64,000 nt of DNA from Spirosoma linguale DSM 74 (GTDB lineage: Bacteria; Bacteroidota; Bacteroidia; Cytophagales; Spirosomataceae). Location of the stretch: assembly GCA_000024525.1 (NCBI GenBank), contig CP001769.1, forward strand, positions 4,683,001-4,747,000, written 5' to 3'. Shown here in pieces: positions 45,114 through 54,481 of the stretch. Every line of letters begins with the position of its first letter. The stretch's first letter is position 1. Made by a program: the position numbers and the translations under genes. The notes beneath the pieces were generated by a model, which was not told where the DNA came from, searched no databases, and saw nothing but the letters and a program-made list of their open reading frames with translations.

Positions 45114-45129
45114 GCTTAATCGTTTAAGC
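45114..45129 (+). promoter_or_regulatory. LacI-type operator before the structural genes
   Basis: GCTTAATCGTTTAAGC has perfect 6-base half-sites GCTTAA/TTAAGC around a TCGT centre. Its reverse complement begins GCTTAAACGATTAA, identical over 14 bases to the site at 43972. It lies 12 bases after the lacI stop and about 160 bases before the first dehydratase gene, so it can repress the structural genes. Confidence 0.7.
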
Positions 45130-45164
45130 GAGAACCTTATACTGATTATTCCTAAACCTTGACC

Positions 45165-45255
45165 GATTTGGATAGATGTACCCACGGGCTTCAGCCCGTG
45201 TTATTGACGTATTAAAAAACACGAGCTGAAGCCCGTGGGTACATCTATCCAAATC
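45165..45255. repeat. REP-like 36-bp inverted pair, acgggct type
   Basis: The arm 45165-45200 pairs with 45220-45255 with one mismatch and a 19-base spacer. Each arm ends in a smaller palindrome (CACGGGCTTCAGCCCGTG), while the outer 18 bases are local sequence also inverted. The element sits in the leader region of the first dehydratase gene. Confidence 0.8.
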
Positions 45256-45290
45256 AAAAACCTTTATTGACTATTCCTACCCTTAACTTT

Positions 45291-46532
45291 ATGGAAAGAC
45301 GAAACTTTATCAAGTCGGCGCTCGTCGGTTCAACGGCCCTCTGGGCGGGTTGGCCGACGAGTCTGGCACAGGCACCACCAAAACTAAAAATAACGAAGAT
45401 CAGGTATTACAGCGCCCCCGGCTACAACAAACCCCTGTTCAACCAGGCGCGCGGCATCGTCGAGATTTACACCGATGGCGGCATTATCGGCATTGGCGAG
45501 GGCGGTTCCAAAGACATGATTGAGCAGTGCGCGCAGATGATGATCGGCGAAAACCCGTTCCGCATCGAGCACATCTGGCAAAACGTGTACCGGGGCATGT
45601 TCTATCCGCCGGGTCGGGAGAAACTGCACGCACTCGGTGCGCTTGAAATGGCTCTCTGGGACCTTAAGGGGAAAGCGCTGGGTGTACCTGTTTATGAATT
45701 GCTCGGCGGAGCAACCCGCGATTATGTCGAGTGTTACGCCACGGGCTTTCGGGCTTCCAAAGCCAAAACAGAAGAAGAGCGGGCGCGTGACTGCATCGAA
45801 GCGGGACTTCGTGCCTACCGCATCGGCCCCACCGGCGGCAACGGCGAACAGCCATTCGACTTCTACGATAACGCGAAGAAAACGATTGAGATCTGCAAAC
45901 GAATCGACGCGGCCGTGGGCGGTGGCGGCAAATGGGCCCTCGATCTGCATACTCGTTTCGATACCACCGAAGGCATCAAGATCTGTAAGGCGCTCGAAAA
46001 CCTGGAACCTTATTTCGTGGAAGACATTGTCCGCTCCGAAAATCCGGCCGTGTACAAGACTGTCCGCCAGATGACTACCGTACCCATTGCCGTCGGTGAG
46101 CAATTCGGCGACCGCTGGGACATTAACGAATTCATTGAGCAGCGACTGATCGACTACACGCGGGTTACGTTACCCAATACCGGCGGCATCGGTGAGTTCA
46201 AAAAGATAGCCTCTCTGTGCGAAACGCACTATGCAGGCATGATTCCGCACTTCACGGGGCCACTGTCTACGGCGGCACTGGTACACGTTCTGGGCTCCAG
46301 CAGCCCCACGCGCTGCCTGATGGAGCTGGGTGGTGGTGAACCCGAACGACCCGCTTATTTCAACGAAGATTTTATAAACTTCAAAAACGGAAAACTCTAC
46401 CTGAACCCCGAGCCGGGGCTGGGCGTCAAATTCGACCCGAAGAAAGCAACGTTTGTACTGGAAGTAACCGCCAGAACCGAGTTCCCCCACCCGATTCTAA
46501 AAAGCCCCGATGGCGCCATCCATAACTGGTAA
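45291..46532 (+). CDS. Tat-exported enolase-superfamily dehydratase (MR/MLE)
   Basis: The 413-residue mandelate racemase/muconate lactonizing type enzyme has a Tat signal ERRNFIKS followed by a hydrophobic stretch and AQA cleavage site. Metal ligands are Asp218 (ALDLHTRF), Glu244 (FVED) and Glu270 (GEQF); acid/base His220 and His320 (IPHFTGP) complete a dehydratase-type centre. The spacing +2, +26, +52, +102 equals that of E. coli DgoD as I recall it. This predicts dehydration of a sugar acid in the periplasm; the substrate is unknown and differs in sequence from the DgoD below. TTG 45267 is open but ATG 45291 starts the Tat signal. Confidence 0.87.
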   Translation: MERRNFIKSALVGSTALWAGWPTSLAQAPPKLKITKIRYYSAPGYNKPLFNQARGIVEIYTDGGIIGIGEGGSKDMIEQCAQMMIGENPFRIEHIWQNVYRGMFYPPGREKLHALGALEMALWDLKGKALGVPVYELLGGATRDYVECYATGFRASKAKTEEERARDCIEAGLRAYRIGPTGGNGEQPFDFYDNAKKTIEICKRIDAAVGGGGKWALDLHTRFDTTEGIKICKALENLEPYFVEDIVRSENPAVYKTVRQMTTVPIAVGEQFGDRWDINEFIEQRLIDYTRVTLPNTGGIGEFKKIASLCETHYAGMIPHFTGPLSTAALVHVLGSSSPTRCLMELGGGEPERPAYFNEDFINFKNGKLYLNPEPGLGVKFDPKKATFVLEVTARTEFPHPILKSPDGAIHNW

Positions 46533-46640
46533 GCATCCCCTACAACCTGAAGATTGATTAAAAACCTGTTCATGTAGTTCCTTTTCCTCGTTCCGGACAG
46601 GGTTGGGTGAACTCATTTCATTGCTATCAGAAATTAGAAT

Positions 46641-46665
46641 TATATCAATTCAAAATATTGATATA
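46641..46665 (+). promoter_or_regulatory. candidate operator before susC1
   Basis: TATATCAAT (46641-46649) and ATTGATATA (46657-46665) form a perfect 9-base inverted repeat with a 7-base spacer, 49 bases before the susC1 ATG. It is unrelated to the LacI-type site, so a different regulator may bind. The region between is AT-rich. Confidence 0.5.
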
Positions 46666-46713
46666 AAAGGACTTTACTCTTTACATTCCTTCTACCCTAA
46701 ATCTCTGTTACAC

Positions 46714-49700
46714 ATGAATAAAACTCTAATCTTTCTGGGTTGTCTGCTACTGAGTTGTGGCGTTACGCTGGCCCAGACAAACCGAATAACCGGTAAGGTA
46801 ACCGGCCCCGATAAACAGGGGTTACCCGGCGTAAACGTCCTCGTGGGCGGCACTTCGGTCGGAACGGCCACTGATGCGTCGGGAAATTACGCCATCAATG
46901 CACCCGCAAATGCTTCGCTGATTTTTTCATTCATCAGCTATGTAACGCAAACTGTACCCGTCAATAACCGATCCATAGTGAACGTAGAACTGGCCGAAGA
47001 TGCCAAGGCCATCGATGAGGTGGTTGTTACGGCCCTCGGTATCAAGCGGGAAGCCAAAACGCTGGGGTATGCCACCGCAACGGTCAACGCCGAGCAGATC
47101 AACGTAAACCGGACGCCCAATTTTATGAGTGGACTACAGGGCAAAATGGCTGGTGTCAACATCACGTCTATGGGTACTGGTCCCGCCGGAACGGCCAAAA
47201 TCCGCATTCGGGGGCAGTCGTCGTTCAGCGGACAGAACAACCCGCTGATTGTCGTCAACGGGGTGCCCATCGACAACTCCAACTACTCCCTCGGGGGCGA
47301 TTTCGGCAACCGGGCTTCCAACAGTTCGGATGGGGGCGATGGACTGAGCAGTATCAATCCCGACGATATCGAGACCATGACCGTACTGAAAGGTGCTACG
47401 GCGGCTGCCCTGTACGGCTCACGCGCTAAAGACGGCGTGGTCATGATTACGACCAAAAGCCGGGGGTCGGGCAAAGGCTTCGGTGTGACCTACAACGCCA
47501 ACTTCACCACCGATACCCCGTTGGATTTTACGGACTTTCAGTACGAATACGGGCAGGGCGAAGGCGGCAAACGACCTACAACGGAGAAACCGACCTCGGG
47601 CGTATGGAGTTTCGGCGAGAAGTTCCAGCCGGGCATGACACAGATTCTGTTCGATAACAAAACGTACCCCTATGAACCCGTTTATAATCGGGTACGGCAG
47701 TTTTACCGCGTAGGCACCAACTTCACGAATACCGTAACCGTGTCGAACAACGGCCAGAATGGCGGTTTCAGCCTGTCGTTTGGCAACACCGACAACCGGG
47801 GTATCATGGAAAACAACACCTTCAACCGAAAGGTGATCAACCTGGGATTCACGCAGAACATCACGCAAAAGCTAACCGCGTTGGGCAACATTAATTACTC
47901 GCTGGAAAACAACGTCAATCCGCCCCAGCTAAACACCCAGGACCTGTCTGTATCGACGGTGATTTTTACGCTGGCCAACTCCATGCCTTTCGACGCACTG
48001 CGCGACAACCAGACATTGCCCAACGGCGATGAGTTCGTCTTCTCCCGTTTTCTGGTTCGGAATAACCCCTACTATTCCATGAGCCACAAATTCGAGAACG
48101 TCAATCGCAGTCGACTGTTCGGGAACGTTGCCCTTAAATACCAGTTCACCGACTGGCTGTACGCACAGGCCCGCCTGGCCCAGGATTATTATGTGCGTAA
48201 CCAGGAGTATAACATCCCGAACGGCTACGCCCCCATTGCCCGCGCCCCGGTGGGCTTTGTGAACGGTTCCTACACGCAGGATGTCCGCCAGAACACCGAA
48301 CGGAACCTCGACTTGATTCTCGGAATGAACAAGACGTTTGGCACGATCGGCGTGGACGTCACGCTGGGTGGCAACCACCGCTATGCACGCAACGACTACA
48401 ACAGTGTAACGGTGCAGGATTTTGTACAGCCGGGCCTGTATACCGTCATGAACGGCCGTATTAAAGACCCGCTCTACAGTCTGGCCGAGAAAAAGATCAA
48501 CTCCGTGTTTGGGGCGGCTACGGTATCGTACAAGGATTTCCTGTTTTTGAGTGCTACGGCCCGCAATGACTGGTTTTCGACGCTGGCCCCCTCCAACCGG
48601 AGCATTCTGTACCCATCCGTTACGAGTAGTTTCGTATTCTCGCAGGCGTTCGACAACATGCCCGCCTGGCTGTCGTTCGGAAAGCTACGCGCGGCTTATG
48701 CGCAGGTTGGCTCGGACAACGTCGACCCCTATTCCAACGCGCTGTATTTTTCCGTTGATAACAACTCATTCCCGAATCCTTCTGGCGCTCTGGTACCCGT
48801 GGGCGGCATCAATGCAACGGTTGTTCCCAACAAAAACCTGCGTCCGCTGCGCATTCAGGAGGCCGAAGTGGGGCTGGAGCTGAAGCTGTTTGCCAATAAA
48901 GTCGGCTTTGATTTCACGTACTACCACAAAACGACGGACGACCAGATTCTGGCCGCTCAGGTTTCCGATGCCTCGTCGTACACCAGCAAGCTGATCAACG
49001 TAGGCCGGAGTATGAACCAGGGCCTTGAGATGCTGCTGACCTTTTCGCCCGTCCGGACGACCACGTTCCGTTGGGATGTCAGCGCCAACGTGTCGTACAA
49101 TACATCCAAAGTGCTGAAACTTGGTTTATCGCCCAACGACACTGTCATTACCGTCAGCAGCGGGGGCGGCCGGACGCTGAATCAGGTAGTGGGCAAGCCC
49201 ATTGGGCAGTTGTACACCTTCACTTACCTGCGGGATGCGCAGGGTCGGCAGGTTTTCGACGCCAACAGCGGGATGCCGCTGCGCAACAATACCCTTAAGA
49301 ATGTGGGCAACGCCCTGCCAAGTTATTTTGGCGGTATCACGAACACCTTCACGTATCGAGGCATTGTGCTGTCGGCGCTGATCGACTTCAAGCTGGGCCA
49401 TAAACTGATTGCGGGCCGCAACATCAACTACATGCGCCACGGCCTGTCGAAGCGGACATTACCGGGTCGGGATGTGGGGTATGTAATTGGCAACGGGGTC
49501 AACCCAAACGGAGAAATCAACCAGACGAGAGCCGCCGTACAACCTTTCTACGAATCCATTAACCCGCTGGGCATCAACGAAGATTTCGTGTTCAACGCTG
49601 GGTTCTGGAAACTGCGTCAGATATCGCTGGGCTATGACTTCGACAAACTCCTACCCCAGCGTTTTTTCCTGAAAGGTCTGCGGTTAAATGCGGTGGCCAA

Positions 49701-49845
49701 CAACGTCCTGATCATCAAAAAGTGGACCGAGAATATGGACCCCGAAGAAGTGCTGGTGTCGTCGGACAACGCCGTGGGACTGGATTTCTGGCCGGGCCTG
49801 CCGCCTACCCGCAGCATAGGCTTCAACCTCAACGCCCGCTTTTGA
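46714..49845 (+). CDS. SusC/RagA-type TonB-dependent transporter (susC1)
   Basis: The 1043-residue outer-membrane transporter has a signal peptide (LIFLGCLLLSCGVTLAQ), a carboxypeptidase-like CNA-B domain (RITGKVTGPDKQGLPGVNV), a plug with DEVVVTALGIKRE, and a C-terminal beta barrel ending FNLNARF. It imports an oligosaccharide or sugar-acid-like substrate with its SusD partner. The frame is open to a TTG at 46603, but ATG 46714 starts the signal. The palindrome at 49854 separates it from susD1, so the SusCD stoichiometry may be unequal. Confidence 0.94.
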   Translation: MNKTLIFLGCLLLSCGVTLAQTNRITGKVTGPDKQGLPGVNVLVGGTSVGTATDASGNYAINAPANASLIFSFISYVTQTVPVNNRSIVNVELAEDAKAIDEVVVTALGIKREAKTLGYATATVNAEQINVNRTPNFMSGLQGKMAGVNITSMGTGPAGTAKIRIRGQSSFSGQNNPLIVVNGVPIDNSNYSLGGDFGNRASNSSDGGDGLSSINPDDIETMTVLKGATAAALYGSRAKDGVVMITTKSRGSGKGFGVTYNANFTTDTPLDFTDFQYEYGQGEGGKRPTTEKPTSGVWSFGEKFQPGMTQILFDNKTYPYEPVYNRVRQFYRVGTNFTNTVTVSNNGQNGGFSLSFGNTDNRGIMENNTFNRKVINLGFTQNITQKLTALGNINYSLENNVNPPQLNTQDLSVSTVIFTLANSMPFDALRDNQTLPNGDEFVFSRFLVRNNPYYSMSHKFENVNRSRLFGNVALKYQFTDWLYAQARLAQDYYVRNQEYNIPNGYAPIARAPVGFVNGSYTQDVRQNTERNLDLILGMNKTFGTIGVDVTLGGNHRYARNDYNSVTVQDFVQPGLYTVMNGRIKDPLYSLAEKKINSVFGAATVSYKDFLFLSATARNDWFSTLAPSNRSILYPSVTSSFVFSQAFDNMPAWLSFGKLRAAYAQVGSDNVDPYSNALYFSVDNNSFPNPSGALVPVGGINATVVPNKNLRPLRIQEAEVGLELKLFANKVGFDFTYYHKTTDDQILAAQVSDASSYTSKLINVGRSMNQGLEMLLTFSPVRTTTFRWDVSANVSYNTSKVLKLGLSPNDTVITVSSGGGRTLNQVVGKPIGQLYTFTYLRDAQGRQVFDANSGMPLRNNTLKNVGNALPSYFGGITNTFTYRGIVLSALIDFKLGHKLIAGRNINYMRHGLSKRTLPGRDVGYVIGNGVNPNGEINQTRAAVQPFYESINPLGINEDFVFNAGFWKLRQISLGYDFDKLLPQRFFLKGLRLNAVANNVLIIKKWTENMDPEEVLVSSDNAVGLDFWPGLPPTRSIGFNLNARF

Positions 49846-49853
49846 ATTGGGGA

Positions 49854-49943
49854 TTAGGTTGTGCCTACGGGCTTTAGCCCGTAACTCATACTACTATTAT
49901 AAACGGGCTGAATTACGGGCTAAAGCCCGTAGGTACAACCTAA
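49854..49943. repeat. REP-like 29-bp inverted pair, acgggct type
   Basis: The arm 49854-49882 pairs with 49915-49943 with one mismatch and a 32-base spacer, which holds a third partial unit (AACGGGCTGAATT). The core ACGGGCTTTAGCCCGT is shared with 45165-45255; the outer bases (TTAGGTTGTGCCT) are local. It separates susC1 from susD1. Confidence 0.8.
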
Positions 49944-50001
49944 CCCCTAAAAGGCAACTCAAAACGTATAGCTCATACACGATCTTAAACTCTTGTTACT
50001 C

Positions 50002-51546
50002 ATGAAAAACAGTATCAGTCGATTTCTTTTATTCCTTCTCCCCCTTTGTGGGTTAGGGGGCCTTTCGGGCTGTGATGAAGGGTTTACCGAACTGAATACC
50101 AACCGTGTGAACCCCACAGCGCTGGCCCCTTCGCTGGTGCTTAACAAAGCCATAATCAGCACCACCTACCTCGATGGCTTTGGCACACTGGGGATGCTGA
50201 CATACAACTTTGGCATTGTGCAGCAGATCATTACACCCTATGGCAGCTCGCTGTCGGGGGCTAATTACGATCAGGTCAACGGCAGCAACACGCCCCTGGT
50301 GTGGGTTAATTTCTACCGTAATGTGCTCAAGCAGTTAGTTGCCGTACTGGACCAGACCAAGAGTGATCCCCTACAAGTCAACACGTATAACGCGGCCCGC
50401 ATCTGGAAAGCCTACATCTTTATGATCCTGACCGACACCTATGGCGATGTGCCGTATTTCGAAGCCGGACAGGGCTATACGAATGAGATCATCACGCCCA
50501 AATACGATGCGCAGCAGGCTATCTACAAAGATATTCTGAAGGAACTCGACGAAGCATCGGCCGCGCTGACGACCACCCAGGCCGCCGTAACCACCGATAT
50601 TCTGTACGGGGGCGACGTTGCCAAATGGAAAAAGCTCGGCTATTCGTTTATGCTGCGGGCCGCCATGCGCCTGACCAAAGTTGACCCGGCCATGGCACAA
50701 TCGTACGTAGCCAAAGCTGTAGCAGGTGGCGTATTCCAGTCCAACGCCGACAACTCGATTATCCGGCATACGGCCATTTACAACAACTACATCGCTAATC
50801 ACCTGGCCGCCCGCGAAAAAACCAACTTCTACCTCGCAGCCCCCTTTGTGAACTACCTGAAGGAGAACAACGACCCGCGGCTGCCCATTTTCGCCGTGCG
50901 TTACGTAGGTGCCAAAGGTGGTCAGGAACAAATACCAGCCCGTGCCTCCTCCGACCCGAAAGTACAGATCGGCATGCCGATGGGCTACAATGATGTATCC
51001 ATTACAACGACACTGGCCCAAAACGGAGTGGCCAGCCTGTGGGATTACAGCCAGGTGAACCTGAACACGGTGCTCAAGCTGGATGCACCCGAGTTTCACA
51101 TCACCTACTCGCAGGTCCAACTGCTGTTGGCCGAAGCCGCCGTTCGGGGCTGGGTGACGGGTGCTGCGGCCGACTACTACGCCAGAGGTATCCGGGCCAA
51201 TCTGGAACAAATGGCTTCCTATGGATCGGCCGTTTCGGAAGCCGATATAAAAGCGTATCTGGACACTCACCCACTTGATGCGGCCAAAGCGCTGGAGCTG
51301 ATCAATACGCAATACTGGGTGGCGACCTTCCTGGATGGGAACGAGTCCTTCGCCAATTTCCGGCGCAGCGGCTTCCCCACCCTGAAGAAAAACCCATACC
51401 CTGGCTCCGAAGTGAAAGGCGACTTCATCCGGCGGCTACCTTACCCGGATAGCGAAATCGTTGTCAACTCCGGCAGTTTGAACGAAGCCATCGCCCGGCA
51501 GGGTCCCAACACGCTCGATACGCGGGTGTGGTGGGATAAGAAGTAA
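50002..51546 (+). CDS. SusD-like outer-membrane lipoprotein (susD1)
   Basis: The 514-residue SusD/RagB-type lipoprotein has lipobox LSGCDEG near residue 20-25 and the SusD-like_2 pattern FTELNTNRVNPTALAPSLVL; helical TPR-like repeats follow, for example IWKAYIFMILTDTYGDVPYF. It caps the SusC1 transporter and binds substrate at the cell surface. The frame has a TTG at 49993; ATG 50002 starts the signal peptide. The ManD-like dehydratase follows 56 bases later. Confidence 0.93.
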   Translation: MKNSISRFLLFLLPLCGLGGLSGCDEGFTELNTNRVNPTALAPSLVLNKAIISTTYLDGFGTLGMLTYNFGIVQQIITPYGSSLSGANYDQVNGSNTPLVWVNFYRNVLKQLVAVLDQTKSDPLQVNTYNAARIWKAYIFMILTDTYGDVPYFEAGQGYTNEIITPKYDAQQAIYKDILKELDEASAALTTTQAAVTTDILYGGDVAKWKKLGYSFMLRAAMRLTKVDPAMAQSYVAKAVAGGVFQSNADNSIIRHTAIYNNYIANHLAAREKTNFYLAAPFVNYLKENNDPRLPIFAVRYVGAKGGQEQIPARASSDPKVQIGMPMGYNDVSITTTLAQNGVASLWDYSQVNLNTVLKLDAPEFHITYSQVQLLLAEAAVRGWVTGAAADYYARGIRANLEQMASYGSAVSEADIKAYLDTHPLDAAKALELINTQYWVATFLDGNESFANFRRSGFPTLKKNPYPGSEVKGDFIRRLPYPDSEIVVNSGSLNEAIARQGPNTLDTRVWWDKK

Positions 51547-51602
51547 CTGGGCAAACCCCAAAAGCATCAGAATTACAACTCATTAACCTTTCTTTTTCTC
51601 TC

Positions 51603-52958
51603 ATGGATCAACCTGATCAAAATCGTCGCGAGACGTTGAAAATGCTTGGATTCGGCTCCTCGGCCGGTCTGTTAAGTTTGTTTGGCGGCATCTCCACCGC
51701 CGAAGCCCGCGAGCAGCAGGGCACACCCCAGTATGCCAAAGGACTGGCCCCCGTCAAGATCAAAAGCGTAAAGGCCATCGCCACCGCTCCCCAGGGCTCC
51801 AACCTGATCGTGGTGAAGGTCGAAACCACCGAACCGGGTCTGTACGGTCTCGGCTGCGCCACATTCACCCAGCGAGCAGCCGCTGTCGTTGTCGCCATTA
51901 ACACTTACCTCAACGAGTTCTGCGTCGGTAAGGATGTCGATAACATCGAAGACATGTGGCAATCGGCTTATGTCAGCTCCTACTGGCGTAACGGGCCGGT
52001 GCTCAACAATGCGCTCTCCGGCCTCGATCAGGCGCTTTGGGACATCAAGGGCAAACGCGCCAATATGCCCGTTTACCAGTTGCTGGGTGGTAAGGTTCGC
52101 TTTGCCATTCCCTGCTACACCCATGCGGGCGGCAACACACCGGAAGCCTGCGCCGACAGCGTAAAAAAGTTCATGGAACAGGGCTTCAAATACATCCGCA
52201 TTCAGCAGGGCGGCTACGGTGGCGTGGGTAGCACCGTCGACAAGCCCGATTTCAAAGCGGCCAACTTCGGCTACGAGGGCGACGCCTATATGAATGTGAT
52301 GGGCTACCTCAAATCGGTACCCAAGATGTTCAACGTGGTGCGCAAAGAGTGTGGCGAGGAGATCGAACTGCTCCACGATGTGCACGAGCGGGTGCAGCCT
52401 ATGGAAGCCATCAACATGATCAAGCAGGTGGAAGAATACCGGCCTTTCTTCATCGAAGACCCTTTTTCGCCCGAAAACATGAAATGGTTCGCCCAGTTGC
52501 GGCAAACGACCACCGTGCCCATTGCCATGGGCGAGTTGTTCAACAACATCAACGAGTTCAAGGAGCCGATGGTGAACCAATGGTTCGACTACATCCGGAT
52601 TCACGTCTCGCAGATTGGCGGCATCACCCCGGCCATGAAAGTAGCGCGGCTGGGCGAGTGGTTCAACGTCCGCACCGCCTGGCACGGACCCGGCGATGTG
52701 TCGCCGGTGGGTCACGCGGCCCACGCGCACATCGACCTGGCCGTCTGGAACTTCGGTATTCAGGAAGCGGTGCAGTTTTCGGAGAAGACGCAGGCCGTTT
52801 TCAGCGGATGCCCGACGATGAATAAAGGGTACATGTCGGTCAATGAAGTGCCGGGGCTGGGTGTGGACATCAACGAGAAAGAAGCCGCCAAATACCCCAT
52901 CACGACAAAGTCGAACTGGCAGGTTCGGAAGATGGACGGAACGATTATCAGGCCGTGA
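51603..52958 (+). CDS. Tat-exported enolase-superfamily dehydratase, ManD/RspA-like
   Basis: The 451-residue enolase-superfamily enzyme has a Tat signal (NRRETLKMLGFGSSAG, cleavage near AEA). Metal ligands Asp259 (LLHDVHE), Glu285 (FIEDPF) and Glu311 (GELFNN) and acid/base His261 and His361 are present. The C-terminal WHGPGDVSPVGHAAHAH and the CYTHAGGNTPEAC segment place it in the mannonate/gluconate dehydratase (ManD, RspA) branch. It would dehydrate D-mannonate, D-gluconate or a related aldonate in the periplasm. It lies 56 bases after susD1. Activity of this branch varies widely among members, so the substrate is uncertain. Confidence 0.88.
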   Translation: MDQPDQNRRETLKMLGFGSSAGLLSLFGGISTAEAREQQGTPQYAKGLAPVKIKSVKAIATAPQGSNLIVVKVETTEPGLYGLGCATFTQRAAAVVVAINTYLNEFCVGKDVDNIEDMWQSAYVSSYWRNGPVLNNALSGLDQALWDIKGKRANMPVYQLLGGKVRFAIPCYTHAGGNTPEACADSVKKFMEQGFKYIRIQQGGYGGVGSTVDKPDFKAANFGYEGDAYMNVMGYLKSVPKMFNVVRKECGEEIELLHDVHERVQPMEAINMIKQVEEYRPFFIEDPFSPENMKWFAQLRQTTTVPIAMGELFNNINEFKEPMVNQWFDYIRIHVSQIGGITPAMKVARLGEWFNVRTAWHGPGDVSPVGHAAHAHIDLAVWNFGIQEAVQFSEKTQAVFSGCPTMNKGYMSVNEVPGLGVDINEKEAAKYPITTKSNWQVRKMDGTIIRP

Positions 52959-52976
52959 TTTAGTGGAGTAAGTGAA

Positions 52977-53144
52977 GTGAGTGAAATAGTGGAGTAGTGG
53001 TGTCGGGTTCTTAAACCCGACAAGCGAGGACGGTTCGCCGTTGCGATTCTTAAAACCTCATGTCATTGGTACGAGAAGGTTTTGAGAAACCTTCCAGTGT
53101 CGGGTTTGAGAACCCGACACCACCACTCCACTCACTCCACTCAC
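52977..53144. repeat. nested REP-like inverted repeats, gtcgggt type
   Basis: TGTCGGGTTCTTAAACCCGACA (53001-53022) and its partner at 53098-53119 (one mismatch) form the core; flanking AGTGGAGT-rich arms (52977-53000 and 53120-53144) are also inverted. Inside the 75-base spacer lies a smaller hairpin at 53075-53094 (GAAGGTTT/AAACCTTC) and a diverged copy of the core. It separates the ManD-like gene from dgoD. Confidence 0.75.
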
Positions 53145-53182
53145 GCCACCAACTCCACCCTTAACCAAACTCCTAAACCCAA

Positions 53183-54430
53183 ATGAAATCATCAAACAAA
53201 AAAACGGGCATATCCCGCCGGGCGGCTATCCAATCTGTGTTGGGTGTAACGGGCGTGACGGCCATGAAACTGCCGCAATCGTCGTATGCCGCCAGTCCGG
53301 GCCACTTTGCCGATTACAGTAAAGTAAAGATCACGAAGCTGGAAACCTTTCTGGTCAAGCCGCGCTGGATCTTCCTGAAAATTCATACCGATGTGGGCGT
53401 TGTGGGGCTGGGCGAGCCGTTGCTCGAAGGCCGGGCACTGACCATCCAAACGGCCATCAAGGAAGTGGAACCCTACCTTATCGGGAAAGACCCGCGCCAC
53501 ATTGTTCACCATTGGCAGGCCATTTACCGCCACGCGTTCTACCGGGGAGGCCCTATTCTGACCAGTGCCCTGAGCGGCATCGACCATGCGTTATGGGACA
53601 TCAAAGGTAAGCTCTTGAATGTGCCGGTCTACGAACTCCTCGGCGGCCCCACCCGCGACCGGGTTCGCGTGTACGGACGCGCCAGTTCGGGCGAGGAGAT
53701 CAAGAAACGGAAGGCCGAAGGGTATACCGTCATCAAAACGGGGGTCTTCAAAAAAGATCCGGCCAACATTGTCGAGAACCCCCGTTTCATCCGCAACGCG
53801 ATCAACAACTTCGCCGAACTACGGCAAGCCGGTGGCGACGATATGGACATCGCCATCGACTTCCACGGTAGTATTCCGCCCCAAACGGCCAAGATTCTGA
53901 TCAAGGAGCTGGAGCGTTATCAGCCCATGTTTGTGGAGGAGCCTTGCCAGGCGCAGAACGTCGATACGATGGTCGACATTGCGCGCGGCACTCACCTGCC
54001 CATTGCTGCCGGGGAGCGGATTTTCACCAAATGGGGCTTCCGCGAGCTGCTGGAAAAAAAGGCCGTCAGCATCGTCCAGCCCGACCTCTGCCACGCGGGC
54101 GGCATCACGGAAGGTCGTCTGATTGCGGGCATGGCCGAAGCATATTACGTGCCCATTGCCCCGCACAACCCGATGGGACCTATCTCGCTGGCCGTTGGTC
54201 TGCAACTGGCGGCCAGCGTTCCCAATTTTCTGGTTCAGGAGCAGGTCTCGCTGGGCGAAGGTTACATCAAGAATCCCTTTAAACTACAGAAAGACGGTAC
54301 CGTCATGATTCCGCAGGGCCCCGGCCTGGGCGTCGAACTGGACGAAGCGCAACTAAAAGACAAGATCGGCCACGACTGGAAAAACCCGGAGTCGTATAAT
54401 GCACTCGACGGCTCGGTAGTGGACTGGTAA
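53183..54430 (+). CDS. dgoD: Tat-exported D-galactonate dehydratase
   Basis: The 415-residue DgoD homologue has a Tat-type leader (SRRAAIQSVLGVTGVTA, cleavage near SYAAS). KITKLETFLVKPRWIFLKIH and YRGGPILTSALSGIDHALWD match DgoD closely. Asp226, His228 (IDFHGS), Glu252, Glu278 (AAGERIF) and His328 (APHNP) equal E. coli DgoD residues 183, 185, 209, 235 and 285 shifted by exactly 43, the leader length. It dehydrates D-galactonate to 2-keto-3-deoxygalactonate. The E. coli enzyme is cytosolic, so export is notable. susC2 follows after 51 bases. Confidence 0.93.
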   Translation: MKSSNKKTGISRRAAIQSVLGVTGVTAMKLPQSSYAASPGHFADYSKVKITKLETFLVKPRWIFLKIHTDVGVVGLGEPLLEGRALTIQTAIKEVEPYLIGKDPRHIVHHWQAIYRHAFYRGGPILTSALSGIDHALWDIKGKLLNVPVYELLGGPTRDRVRVYGRASSGEEIKKRKAEGYTVIKTGVFKKDPANIVENPRFIRNAINNFAELRQAGGDDMDIAIDFHGSIPPQTAKILIKELERYQPMFVEEPCQAQNVDTMVDIARGTHLPIAAGERIFTKWGFRELLEKKAVSIVQPDLCHAGGITEGRLIAGMAEAYYVPIAPHNPMGPISLAVGLQLAASVPNFLVQEQVSLGEGYIKNPFKLQKDGTVMIPQGPGLGVELDEAQLKDKIGHDWKNPESYNALDGSVVDW

Positions 54431-54481
54431 AGCCCACAAACTCAACACAATCAATTTCCTCTTAATCAATTAATTTATCTC

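Noticed and set aside
50371..52730. Antisense frames of 313 and 352 residues across susD1 and the ManD-like gene
   Set aside because: They are open because of codon bias in the opposite strand; the sense genes have clear signatures.
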